Made by a program: the position numbers and the translations under genes | Notes under the pieces: generated by a model | What the model was told of the DNA's origin: nothing | What the model saw: the letters and a program-made list of their open reading frames with translations, nothing else | Databases searched by the model: none | Assembly (NCBI GenBank): GCA_031277855.1 | Contig: JAITLO010000012.1 | Coordinates: forward strand, 1-64,000 | Reading direction: 5' to 3' | Length of the DNA stretch: 64,000 bases | Source of the DNA: Acidovorax sp. | GTDB lineage: Bacteria; Pseudomonadota; Gammaproteobacteria; Burkholderiales; Burkholderiaceae_C | In this document: positions 21,446 through 29,021 of the stretch, one piece after another | Layout: each line of letters starts with the position of its first letter | How positions within the stretch are numbered: the stretch's first letter is position 1

Positions 21446-21534
21446 GAGGGAGAACTCCAAGTTGCCTGCGGGCGGGAGCCGCTGCCATCAGTTTCTGGTC
21501 GCCGCACCCAGCGGTCAACACACCAGGAGCCCTC

Positions 21535-22926
21535 ATGCCAGACCACGCAACGCCTGACATCACGACCGCCGCCCACGCGGCCCTGCCCCGCCGTCGCTTT
21601 TTGCTGACCCCACCTGCCCTGGCATTGGGTGCAGCCGCAGCCTCCGTGCTGCCCGCCCAGGCGGCCCCCAGCATCCTCACACCGGCCTCGCGCATTCTGC
21701 CGCGCCAGGGCAAGGGCCCGCGCATTGTGATCTGCGGCGGTGGCTGGGGCGGCATGACAGCGGCCCGCTATCTGCGCGAGCTGATCCCGAATGCCGATGT
21801 GGTGCTGCTGGAGCGCAACCCCACGTTCTGGTCCGGCCCCATGAGCAACAAGTGGCTGATCGATATCGTCAACACCGATTTCGTCAACCGCGACATGCTG
21901 CACCCAGCCAACAAGTACGGCTACACCTTGCTGCAGACCGAGGTCAACGGCTTCGAGCGCGACCAGAAACTGGTGCGCACGGCCCACGGCCTGATCGAAT
22001 ATGACTTCCTGATTCTCTCGGGCGGCATTCGCAACGACTACGAGGCCTGGTTTGGCAACGACCAGCGCGCGATTGAATACACGCGCACGCATTTCCCCAA
22101 TGCCTACATCCCCAACCAGGAGATGCTGTCGCTCAAGCAGAAGGTGAAGAACTTCAAGGGCGGTACCCTGGTGATGACGCTGCCCCCACCGCCCCACCGC
22201 TGCCCACCTTCGCCCTACGAGCGCGCCTGTTTGATCGCCTGGCACATCAAGAAAAACAAGATCCCCGGCAAGGTGCTGATCCTGGACCCCAAGCCCAAGA
22301 TTGCCCCCATCAGCATGGGCTACCAGCAGGCTTTCGAGGAGCTGTATCCGGACATCATCACCCATGTGCCCAATGCGCGCGTGCAGGAGGTGGACCCCTT
22401 CAACAAGCGCATCAAGACGGCGGCGGGCGAGTTCAAGTTCGACGACGCCATTCTCATGCCACCCCACCAGGCGGCCGATATGGTGTGGCAGGCCGATTTG
22501 ATCGGCAAGGACCCGGCTACCGGCAAGCCCACGGGCTGGGCCGATATGCACAACCGCCTCTACCACGCCAAGACCGACGACCGCGTCTACTTTGTGGGTG
22601 ACCTGATGGGCGCCATCTCGCCCCAGTTCGGTCACTACCCCAAGAGCGCCCACGTGGCCAACTACATCGGCAAGATCGTGGCCAAGAACATCGCCCAGCG
22701 CGTGGCCGGCAAGGAAGTGACGCCGCTGCTGCCCGACAACCTGTGCTACATGATGGTCAACGGCGACCCGCAGGAGGAGATCTCGGTCAAGTTCGAGTAC
22801 GAGGTGGACGCAGCCAGCGGCAATGTGATCCAGCACCAGATCGATATGGACGTGCGCACCTCCGACCTGGTGAAGGAGGACTTTGCCTGGATCAACAGCA
22901 AGTTCAGTGATTTCCTGGGGGTGTAA
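21535..22926 (+). CDS. second FCSD-family flavoprotein, without the covalent-FAD cysteine
   Basis: The 463-residue protein has a Tat signal (PRRRFLL), a FAD-binding motif (IVICGGGWGGMTAA) and the FCSD C-terminal domain. The redox Cys pair is present as Cys223 (HRCPPSPYER) and Cys404 (DNLCYMM). At the position of the covalent-FAD Cys the sequence is FWSGPMSN, so Gly101 replaces Cys and FAD should be bound non-covalently, as in soluble SQR-like relatives. A ribosome binding site (CAGGAG) precedes the ATG. No cytochrome gene accompanies it. It probably oxidises a sulfur compound in the periplasm, perhaps working with SoxYZ downstream. Confidence 0.9.
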   Translation: MPDHATPDITTAAHAALPRRRFLLTPPALALGAAAASVLPAQAAPSILTPASRILPRQGKGPRIVICGGGWGGMTAARYLRELIPNADVVLLERNPTFWSGPMSNKWLIDIVNTDFVNRDMLHPANKYGYTLLQTEVNGFERDQKLVRTAHGLIEYDFLILSGGIRNDYEAWFGNDQRAIEYTRTHFPNAYIPNQEMLSLKQKVKNFKGGTLVMTLPPPPHRCPPSPYERACLIAWHIKKNKIPGKVLILDPKPKIAPISMGYQQAFEELYPDIITHVPNARVQEVDPFNKRIKTAAGEFKFDDAILMPPHQAADMVWQADLIGKDPATGKPTGWADMHNRLYHAKTDDRVYFVGDLMGAISPQFGHYPKSAHVANYIGKIVAKNIAQRVAGKEVTPLLPDNLCYMMVNGDPQEEISVKFEYEVDAASGNVIQHQIDMDVRTSDLVKEDFAWINSKFSDFLGV

Positions 22927-22934
22927 GCGAGGCC

Positions 22935-23050
22935 TCCCCCTGAGACGCTGCGCGTCTTCCCCCTCTCTGGCGCTACGCGCCGGAGGGGGACGGCACCGGC
23001 GCTGCGGGGCGGCCCTTGCGCGGTGCCCTGACCTGGGCCACGCCAGTTTT
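22935..23050 (+). repeat. dispersed intergenic repeat, copy B
   Basis: Copy B parallels copy A at 19918-20050: CCCCCTGAG, CGCGTCTTCCCCCTCTC, GGAGGGGGACGGCACC, GGCCCTTGCGCGGTGCCCTG and CGCCAGTTTT occur in the same order. It begins 8 bp after the flavoprotein stop. It has no coding potential. Confidence 0.8.
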
Positions 23051-23137
23051 TGAGGCTCCGGCGATAGCACATTGCATTGGGGATTTCAGCTGGAGCGGGC
23101 CAAGGAAGCACAGATGCCCTTGGACACTCCCCCACAG

Positions 23138-23229
23138 CGCCCAGACAGCCCTTCAGGCTAGGCGCTTGCCGCAGACAGTACTTGGGTACGGCAAGGACAA
23201 GCAACACCGCATGAAGGGCTGTATGGGCG
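23138..23229 (+). ncRNA. strongly folded element upstream of soxYZ (structured leader or dispersed repeat)
   Basis: The outer stem pairs CGCCC (23138-23142) and ACAGCCCTTC (23145-23154) with GAAGGGCTGT (23213-23222) and GGGCG (23225-23229), 15 bp around one 2-by-2 internal loop. Inside, CTTGCC (23165-23170) pairs with GGCAAG (23190-23195), and GTAC/GTAC encloses a TTGG loop above a 7-base bulge, GCAGACA. It ends 40 bp before the soxY ATG. It could be an RNA switch, an attenuator or a mobile repeat; its core resembles an intergenic repeat I recall from Neisseria. Confidence 0.5.
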
Positions 23230-23269
23230 TTGACGCACGACTCACCACAACAAGAGATTTAGAGTTTTT

Positions 23270-23770
23270 ATGAACCACACCACACGCAGAAACTGGGTGC
23301 TGGGCGCAGCGGCTTCGGGCATGGCGCTGGCCTTGCCCGGCGCCGCTCTGGCCCAGACCTCCACGCCGGCAGGCAAGGCCCCGCTGGTAGGGCCTTTGGC
23401 CCCCAATCCCGCCGAGTTCAAAAAGACGGTGGAGCAGTTCAGCGCCGGCAAGACGGCAGCGGCCGAAGGCCTGCAGCTGGATGTGCCCGTGCTGGCCGAC
23501 AATCCCAGCGCGGTGCCGGTGAAAGTCAAGGTCACCCTGCCCATCACCGAGCAAGACTGGTGCGAGGAAATCATTGTGCTGGCCGAGCTCAATCCCTCGC
23601 CCTTGGCCTGCAAGCTGCAATTCACCGCCCTGGCCGGCACGGCCGAGGCTGCCGTGCGCATACGCCTTTCGCAGTCGCAAACCATACACGCCCTGGCCCG
23701 CATGAAAAGCGGCAAGTTGCTGGCCGCCAAGCAGGCAGTGACCGTGGCCGCCAGCGGCTGCGGTATGTGA
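23270..23770 (+). CDS. soxY: thiosulfate oxidation carrier protein SoxY
   Basis: The 166-residue protein has a Tat-type signal (TTRRNWVLG) and the SoxY fold. The C-terminus ends in ASGCGM; the Cys (164) is the swinging-arm residue that carries sulfur intermediates in the Sox cycle. Standard SoxY ends in GGCGG or GGCG, so the first Gly is Ser and the last is Met here. SoxZ follows after 13 bp. SoxXA, SoxB and SoxCD are not encoded in the window, so the carrier may serve a different donor, perhaps the nearby flavoproteins. Confidence 0.93.
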   Translation: MNHTTRRNWVLGAAASGMALALPGAALAQTSTPAGKAPLVGPLAPNPAEFKKTVEQFSAGKTAAAEGLQLDVPVLADNPSAVPVKVKVTLPITEQDWCEEIIVLAELNPSPLACKLQFTALAGTAEAAVRIRLSQSQTIHALARMKSGKLLAAKQAVTVAASGCGM

Positions 23771-23783
23771 GGGAACCATCGCC

Positions 23784-24122
23784 ATGAGTTTGAACACCAA
23801 GCCCCCCCGCATTTGGATCAGCAATGCCAGCCCGAAAAAAGGCGAGTTGCTGCGCGTACGTGCCCAGATGGAACATGTGATGGAAAGCGGTCTGCGCACC
23901 GACCCTGCCACCGGCAAGCTGCGCCCGCGCAACATCATTCAGCGCTTTGAGGCCAGACTGGACCAGCAGCTGCTGTTTGCCTGGACGCCGGGCATCTCTG
24001 TTGCGCAGAACCCCTATATCGAGTTCACCTTTCTGGCCCGCAACAGCGGCGAGCTGCACTTTGCCTGGCAGGACGATGCTGGCCAAACACTGCGTGCGCA
24101 AAAAACGCTCACGGTCGGCTGA
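23784..24122 (+). CDS. soxZ: thiosulfate oxidation carrier complex protein SoxZ
   Basis: The 112-residue protein has no signal peptide, as is normal because SoxZ is exported bound to SoxY through the Tat route. The immunoglobulin-like fold is indicated by KPPRIWISNASPKKGELLRV near the start and by PYIEFTFLARNSGELHFAW near the end. It forms the SoxYZ carrier with the product of the gene 13 bp upstream. A hairpin terminator follows the stop, so soxYZ is the end of the sulfur cluster. Confidence 0.95.
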   Translation: MSLNTKPPRIWISNASPKKGELLRVRAQMEHVMESGLRTDPATGKLRPRNIIQRFEARLDQQLLFAWTPGISVAQNPYIEFTFLARNSGELHFAWQDDAGQTLRAQKTLTVG

Positions 24123-24142
24123 TCGCCCCCCTCTTTTCACCG

Positions 24143-24164
24143 CCGGCCATGGGCCGGTTTTTTT
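24143..24164 (+). terminator. rho-independent terminator after soxZ
   Basis: CCGGCC and GGCCGG form a 6-bp GC stem around an ATG loop, followed by seven T residues. It lies 20 bp after the soxZ stop and closes the sulfur island. Confidence 0.85.
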
Positions 24165-24225
24165 ATGCCCTATTCCTATTCCAAGGAATTTCACCTTTCA
24201 GGCAAAACGGGCGCGCTCTGACTGC

Positions 24226-25353
24226 TCACTTTGCCAGAGCAGGCAGCTCGGAGGCATGGCCATAAACGGCCACGCAATTACGGCCCTGGGCCTTGGCCTG
24301 GTACAGCGCCTTGTCCGCACACTCCAGCAAGGACATGGCCTGGTTGGCATGCTGGGGAAAAGCCGCCAGCCCGCAAGACAGGCTCATCTGCAACGACAGC
24401 CGCTCCAGCCTGCGGGGGCTTTGCGCAAAGGCCTCACACAAAACCTGTGCCCGCGCCTGGGCTACCTCCAGCGAGGTGTCGGGGAAGAGCACCAAGAACT
24501 CATCGCCGCCGTAGCGAAACACCATGTCCTGAGAGCGGCAGTACTGCAGCAAATGCCGCGCCAAAGACAGCAGCAACTGGTCCCCTGCGGCATGGCCGTG
24601 GCAGTCGTTGACCTGCTTGAAATAGTCCATATCCAGCAGCATCAGCACCATGGAGCTGTGGCGCCCTCTGCACCCTGCCAGCATGCGCGGCAGATGCCAC
24701 TCCAGCATGCGACGGTTCAGCAAGCCGGTCAGCGGGTCGCGCTCGGCCTGCTCGGCCAACTGATCCTTCAGGGCCTGAATCTCGGCCAGTTGCACCTGCA
24801 GCAGACTGCGCTGCCCATGCAACTGGCTTGCGCGCCGAAAGCTGTCCTGGGCAAACACGGCCAGAAAGCAGCTGAGCGTACACATGCACAGCACCGTGGT
24901 CAGCACCGTGGTGTCCGGGTGAAAGTGCAGCGGCTGTACCAGCCCCACCAGCAGCACCGAAGTGGCCATGACGGCCAATGCTTCCAGCCCCCCCAGCCAG
25001 CTGCGAAAGGCCAGCAGATTGACGCCGGCACCCACAAACAAGATAAAGCTGATCCACAGCGGAAAGCCCAGGGCTGCTGCCCAGGCAGCAAAGCAGGCCG
25101 CATCCACCAGCATGTGCTGTACCTCCGCCTTGCCGGGGTGGGCAGCGCGGCGGCCACGCCAGTACAGCAGCTGCGGATACAGGGCGAACTGCAGCACCAG
25201 ACAGCTCCAGGCCCAGGCTGCGGCTTCCGTGGCGTAGAGATGGCTGCCAATGGCCAAGCCCAGCCACACAAAGGAGAAGCTGCGGTTTTTCCAGTTCATG
25301 CGCACGGCCCAATGGATGCGGGGTGCGGCGGAAGCACTCAAGGTGTGTTCCAT
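24226..25353 (-). CDS. MASE2-domain diguanylate cyclase
   Basis: The protein has about 375 residues. The N-terminal half has the MASE2 membrane sensor, with several helices and the IHWAVRMNWKNRSFSFVWLG start typical of AdrA/DgcC-like enzymes. The GGDEF domain starts at RDPLTGLLNRR, with active site FRYGGDEF. RSQD five residues before GGDEF matches the RxxD inhibitory site, so the enzyme is likely active and feedback controlled. It should make c-di-GMP at the inner membrane. The ATG at 25353 is preferred to a GTG 13 codons upstream. It faces the sulfur cluster tail to tail. Confidence 0.92.
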   Translation of the reverse strand: MEHTLSASAAPRIHWAVRMNWKNRSFSFVWLGLAIGSHLYATEAAAWAWSCLVLQFALYPQLLYWRGRRAAHPGKAEVQHMLVDAACFAAWAAALGFPLWISFILFVGAGVNLLAFRSWLGGLEALAVMATSVLLVGLVQPLHFHPDTTVLTTVLCMCTLSCFLAVFAQDSFRRASQLHGQRSLLQVQLAEIQALKDQLAEQAERDPLTGLLNRRMLEWHLPRMLAGCRGRHSSMVLMLLDMDYFKQVNDCHGHAAGDQLLLSLARHLLQYCRSQDMVFRYGGDEFLVLFPDTSLEVAQARAQVLCEAFAQSPRRLERLSLQMSLSCGLAAFPQHANQAMSLLECADKALYQAKAQGRNCVAVYGHASELPALAK

Positions 25354-25712
25354 GGCGTGTGTGGGATGGGGCTTGGCAATTCGCAGCCGCACAGCCCGTG
25401 CGAGTGCTTGCCATTCAGCCTGGGCAACCGTTCCCCTCAGAACCTGCCCTGCATCCGCTGTAGCTCGACTCCAAAAAACAAGGCCGCCCCTCCAGGCAGC
25501 CCACTTTATTTAGTGTTTTATTATAGGAATCGATTACCCAATACAGTACATCAATGACCTTCGCCAGGTCACAACGTCGCACCTGGCACACAGAAGACTT
25601 GACCCAAGACAAGCCCCCCCGCACTGTGGCCTGCTGCCCCCCCCCGCAACAAGGCCCCCGTATCAGGGCAGTTAGGGCAGTGGCTGCGTAGTAGTGGACA
25701 GCACGGAGGCCG
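25354..25712. other. 359-bp intergenic stretch
   Basis: This stretch holds a run of nine to ten C residues near 25640 and a CAGGGCAGTTAGGGCAG direct repeat near 25665-25681. I see no gene, and the promoter of the MASE2-GGDEF gene should lie at its left end. Confidence 0.45.
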
Positions 25713-26387
25713 TCATGCCCCGTGGTAGCGCCCCGGCCGGTGGCTGACTGCCAGAAAAACGCCCATCACCACAGCCGCCAACACCGACCAGGCCACCCGC
25801 TGCCAGGGCAGCACCCACAGCGCCAGCATGACAACCGCACAGTCAATGGCCATTTGCACCTTGCCGGCGCGCAGGCCATAGCGCTCCTGCAGATACAGCG
25901 AGGCGATGGTGGCGCCGCCCAGGCTGGAGCGGTGGCGCGCCAGAAACAGCAGGCCTGCGCCCATCAGCAAACCGCCGGCCACGGCGGCAAAGGCCGGGTG
26001 CAGATAGTCGATATGGATAAAGCGCGGGCCGAATTCGGTGATCAGGGACAAGATGCCCACGCTGACAAAGGTCTTGATGGTGAACACCCGGCCTATGCGC
26101 TGCCAGGCAAACCAGTAAAACGGCAGGTTGATCACAAAATAAATAGCACCGAATGACCAGCCCGTCACGTAGTGCAGCACAAATGCCAAACCTGCGGTGC
26201 TGCCCGTCAACAGCCCCGCCTGGGCAAACATCATCATGGTGATGCCCACGAAGAGCGAGCCGGTGAACAGGGCCTGGGCGTCTTCGTAAGCGCCGTGCCT
26301 GAGGGCTGCGCCGTCATCGGCAGCGACAGGGACTGGCCCGGCAGCAGGCGCCGGGGCCGAAGCGGAGGGAGTGACAGTGTGAGCCAT
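25713..26387 (-). CDS. YitT family membrane protein
   Basis: The 224-residue protein has an Ala/Pro-rich N-terminus (about 1-25) and then five to six membrane helices. These include LFVGITMMMFAQAGLLTGSTAG and the NLPFYWFAWQRIG segment, which is typical of YitT/DUF161 proteins. This Proteobacterial form lacks the C-terminal DUF2179 domain of Firmicute members. The function is unknown, though a transport role is often assumed. It stands alone between two unrelated minus-strand genes. Confidence 0.85.
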   Translation of the reverse strand: MAHTVTPSASAPAPAAGPVPVAADDGAALRHGAYEDAQALFTGSLFVGITMMMFAQAGLLTGSTAGLAFVLHYVTGWSFGAIYFVINLPFYWFAWQRIGRVFTIKTFVSVGILSLITEFGPRFIHIDYLHPAFAAVAGGLLMGAGLLFLARHRSSLGGATIASLYLQERYGLRAGKVQMAIDCAVVMLALWVLPWQRVAWSVLAAVVMGVFLAVSHRPGRYHGA

Positions 26388-26550
26388 GGTGTGGACCTTT
26401 GCGACGCCAGGTCGGCAGTTGTGCCGCCGACCCCAACGCCTGCAAGATGGATGCCAGGCGCGTCGATGAAGACCGTATTTTGCTGCAATGCAGCAACCCT
26501 GTTCACAACCGTGGCACCGATCCCACGTCCGGCCTGGCTCCTGCTACGGC

Positions 26551-27051
26551 TCAGTTGCCGTCCTGCGGCTTTTGCATGGAGGCGCTGCGCAACACCTTGC
26601 CATCGTCGCCAAAGGTGACGGTGAAAATCATGGCGCGGTTGGGCGGGTCTATCCAGTTCCAGTCCCAATCGGTCTCCTGCTTCAGCGCAAAGCGCATGCG
26701 CTTGGCCGGCATGCCCAGCATACGGCGCACCTGCTCGTCGCTCATGCCAGGCTGAATCTGGGCAAACACATGGGGGGCCACCACCTGGCGCAGGGCACTC
26801 ATTTTGCCGTCCGCGCCTATGGTGATCATGTAGTTCTGGTGGCCCATGGGCTGGCGGTTGTATTCAAAGGTGCGTCCGCCATCGGCCTCTTTCCACACAA
26901 AGGCCGGCTCGCCAAACTGGGCGCGCACATCGGCCTCGGTGGACAGGCCTTCCTCCAGCTTGTCTATTTTTTGCTGGTCGCAGCCCAACAGGCCCAAGGC
27001 GCCCAGCGCTGCCGCCGTCACCATGCCGCCAAGACGAGAAAAGAGTTTCAT
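26551..27051 (-). CDS. outer-membrane lipoprotein with SmpA/OmlA (BamE-like) domain
   Basis: The 166-residue protein has a lipoprotein signal peptide ending LGLLGC, with Cys24 as the lipidation site. Two BamE-like repeats follow: EADVRAQFGEPAFVWKEADG (about 42-61) and PGMSDEQVRRMLGMPAKRMRF (about 109-130). The ATG at 27051 is chosen because it starts the signal peptide. It is not the usual bamE near fur; it resembles the longer, duplicated SmpA/OmlA-domain lipoproteins. It is probably anchored in the outer membrane with an unknown partner. Confidence 0.85.
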   Translation of the reverse strand: MKLFSRLGGMVTAAALGALGLLGCDQQKIDKLEEGLSTEADVRAQFGEPAFVWKEADGGRTFEYNRQPMGHQNYMITIGADGKMSALRQVVAPHVFAQIQPGMSDEQVRRMLGMPAKRMRFALKQETDWDWNWIDPPNRAMIFTVTFGDDGKVLRSASMQKPQDGN

Positions 27052-27168
27052 GGGCGCATTCCTGTGTTTGCCAAACCACCAGTCTATCGCCGCATGCACG
27101 CAAAAACAGGCGGCAGTCCACACACAGCAAGGCATGATGACGGTGTTTTTCCTTCTCACCAAAGTACC

Positions 27169-27657
27169 GTGCCTGAGACTTTTTCTTCGCCCTTGCCCGC
27201 CCTGTTTGCCACGTTCCATGACTGCGCCGCACAAGCCCTGGAACAGGACAATAAATGGCTGATCATCGACCCCGTGTATGAGCACATGGAACTGCTGTCG
27301 GCCCAGCCCATCGATGCGCTGCTGCCCCATATCCTGCAGCTGATCGAGACCTATCCCACGCTGGACTACGGCGGCCCCGGCCCGTTTGGCAGCCTGATCG
27401 AAGAGCACCCCATGGCCGCCTACACCCCGGCGCTGCTGGCATCACTGCAGCGCCAGCCCAGCGTGCAGGTCATGGGCTGGCTGGACCGCTGCGTACGTGC
27501 CGAAGGCATGGATTTGCCCGGAGGCCCCAACCCCGTGCGCCCAGCGGAATACGCCGCCGTGCTGGAAAAACTGCTGCAGCACCCGCTGGCTTCGGCCGAG
27601 TGCAAGGAGTTTGCAGCAGACAGTCTGGAAGACGCCCGCAAGGCCATACGCCCCTGA
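27169..27657 (+). CDS. hypothetical protein of about 162 residues
   Basis: I do not recognise a family. From the GTG at 27169 the protein has about 162 residues, is acidic, and contains WLIIDPVYEHMELL near 28-41 and TLDYGGPGPFGSLIEEHP near 64-81. There is no signal peptide and no membrane helix, so it should be cytoplasmic. The pattern of helices suggests an immunity-like or SMI1-like protein, but that is only a guess. The start is uncertain because the frame is open far upstream. It lies 46 bp before the DUF3460 gene on the same strand. Confidence 0.65.
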   Translation: MPETFSSPLPALFATFHDCAAQALEQDNKWLIIDPVYEHMELLSAQPIDALLPHILQLIETYPTLDYGGPGPFGSLIEEHPMAAYTPALLASLQRQPSVQVMGWLDRCVRAEGMDLPGGPNPVRPAEYAAVLEKLLQHPLASAECKEFAADSLEDARKAIRP

Positions 27658-27703
27658 GTCCCCTGAGCCGTTAAAATCACCGGCTTCACCGAGGTTTACC
27701 AAC

Positions 27704-27907
27704 ATGTATCTTTTCCGCCGCCCCGACTACCAGTCCGACGCAACCCAGTTCATCAATGGCCTCAAGCAGCAAAACCCTGCACTGGAAGCCCAGCAGCTGG
27801 CCGGCCGCGCCCTGCTGTGGGACAAGAACGTGAACCACGAAGTGGCGGCCGATTCGGCCCAGGCCACCGTGGCCCAAAAGCCCTACGTCTACCAGACCAA
27901 CAGCTGA
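27704..27907 (+). CDS. DUF3460 family small protein
   Basis: This 67-residue protein contains the DUF3460 core: an aromatic MYLFRRPDYQSDATQF start, then LKQQNPALEAQQLAGRALLW. The family is found almost only in Burkholderiales and usually sits just ahead of the scpA region, as it does here. No function is known. A hairpin terminator follows the stop directly, so it does not share a transcript end with scpA. Confidence 0.88.
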   Translation: MYLFRRPDYQSDATQFINGLKQQNPALEAQQLAGRALLWDKNVNHEVAADSAQATVAQKPYVYQTNS

Positions 27908-27913
27908 TGACAG

Positions 27914-27937
27914 GGCTTGCAACTTTGCAAGCCTTTT
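27914..27937 (+). terminator. rho-independent terminator after DUF3460 gene
   Basis: GGCTTGC pairs with GCAAGCC around AACTTT and is followed by TTTT. It separates the DUF3460 gene from scpA. Confidence 0.8.
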
Positions 27938-27992
27938 CGGGTGCTAACGCAGGCTGCGTCTGCACTGATAGCTCCCGATTTCAAAGCAGTCC

Positions 27993-28934
27993 ATGATGCA
28001 GCGCGTCTCCGATGACCGTGCCGACGACGCGCTGAGCGCCTCGTCCACGCCCCTGTCCGCCGACGGCCTGCCCGATGTGGTGGACCAGGTGGCTTTGGCG
28101 CGCCTGTACGGCGAGCCGCTGTTCAATCTGCCCAATGACCTCTACATCCCCCCGGATGCGCTGGAGGTCTTTCTCGAGGCCTTTGAAGGCCCGCTGGACT
28201 TGTTGCTGTATCTGATCCGCAAGCAGAACTTCAACATCCTGGACATCCCCATGGTGGATGTCACCGCTCAGTACCTGCGCTATGTGGACGAGATCCGCAC
28301 GCGCAATCTGGAGCTGGCCGCCGAATACCTCTTGATGGCAGCCATGCTCATCGAGATCAAGTCGCGCATGCTGCTGCCGCCCAAACAGAAAGAGGGCGAG
28401 GAAGAGGCCGAAGACCCGCGTGCCGAGCTGGTACGCCGCCTGCTGGAGTACGAGCAGATCAAGCTGGCCGCAGCCCAGCTGGGCCAGCTGCCGCAGTACG
28501 GGCGCGATTTTCTCAAGGCTCAGGTCTATATCGAGCAAAGCCTACAGCCGCGCTTTCCCGATGTGGAAGTGTCCGAGCTCCAAGCAGCGTGGCGCGATAT
28601 CCTCAAGCGCACCAAGCTGGTACAGGCCCACCGCATCACGCGCGAAGAGCTGTCGGTGCGCGAATACATGAGCCAGATCCTCAAGCAGCTCCAAGGCCGG
28701 CGCTTTGTGGAGTTCGAGCAGATCTTCGACCCCAGCAAGGGCAGCACGGTGATGGTGGTGACCTTTATCGCGTTGCTGGAGCTGGGCAAGGAAACCCTGA
28801 TCGAAATCACCCAGGCCGAGGCCTATGCGCCGATTTATGTGCGCCTGGCCTATCGCCCCGTCGAGTCGGTGCTGGCCACGGCCGAAGCCGAGATAGACCC
28901 CGATCCGGGCGAAGGCGTTTTCTCGGTCGACTAA
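27993..28934 (+). CDS. scpA: segregation and condensation protein A
   Basis: The 313-residue protein matches ScpA, the kleisin-type subunit of the Smc-ScpAB condensin that organises and separates the chromosome. The N-terminal domain carries EAFEGPLDLLLYLIRKQNFN and the following IDIP-like and TAQYLRYV segments. The C-terminal winged helix has FIALLELGKETLIEITQAEA, the segment that meets the Smc head. An extended N-terminus (about 50 residues) precedes the core. The scpB and smc genes are not in the window. Confidence 0.94.
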   Translation: MMQRVSDDRADDALSASSTPLSADGLPDVVDQVALARLYGEPLFNLPNDLYIPPDALEVFLEAFEGPLDLLLYLIRKQNFNILDIPMVDVTAQYLRYVDEIRTRNLELAAEYLLMAAMLIEIKSRMLLPPKQKEGEEEAEDPRAELVRRLLEYEQIKLAAAQLGQLPQYGRDFLKAQVYIEQSLQPRFPDVEVSELQAAWRDILKRTKLVQAHRITREELSVREYMSQILKQLQGRRFVEFEQIFDPSKGSTVMVVTFIALLELGKETLIEITQAEAYAPIYVRLAYRPVESVLATAEAEIDPDPGEGVFSVD

Positions 28935-29021
28935 AACCGTCTCTCCACGGCTTTCCCCTACGCCTTTGCTTTTGTGTTTCGCTGCGCAGCGCGCAGCCCT
29001 TTGCTTTTTCAGCCCCCCGAC

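Noticed and set aside
25636-25646. A run of C residues as a phase-variation tract
   Set aside because: It lies in a gene-free spacer and not in a coding frame or between promoter boxes that I can recognise.
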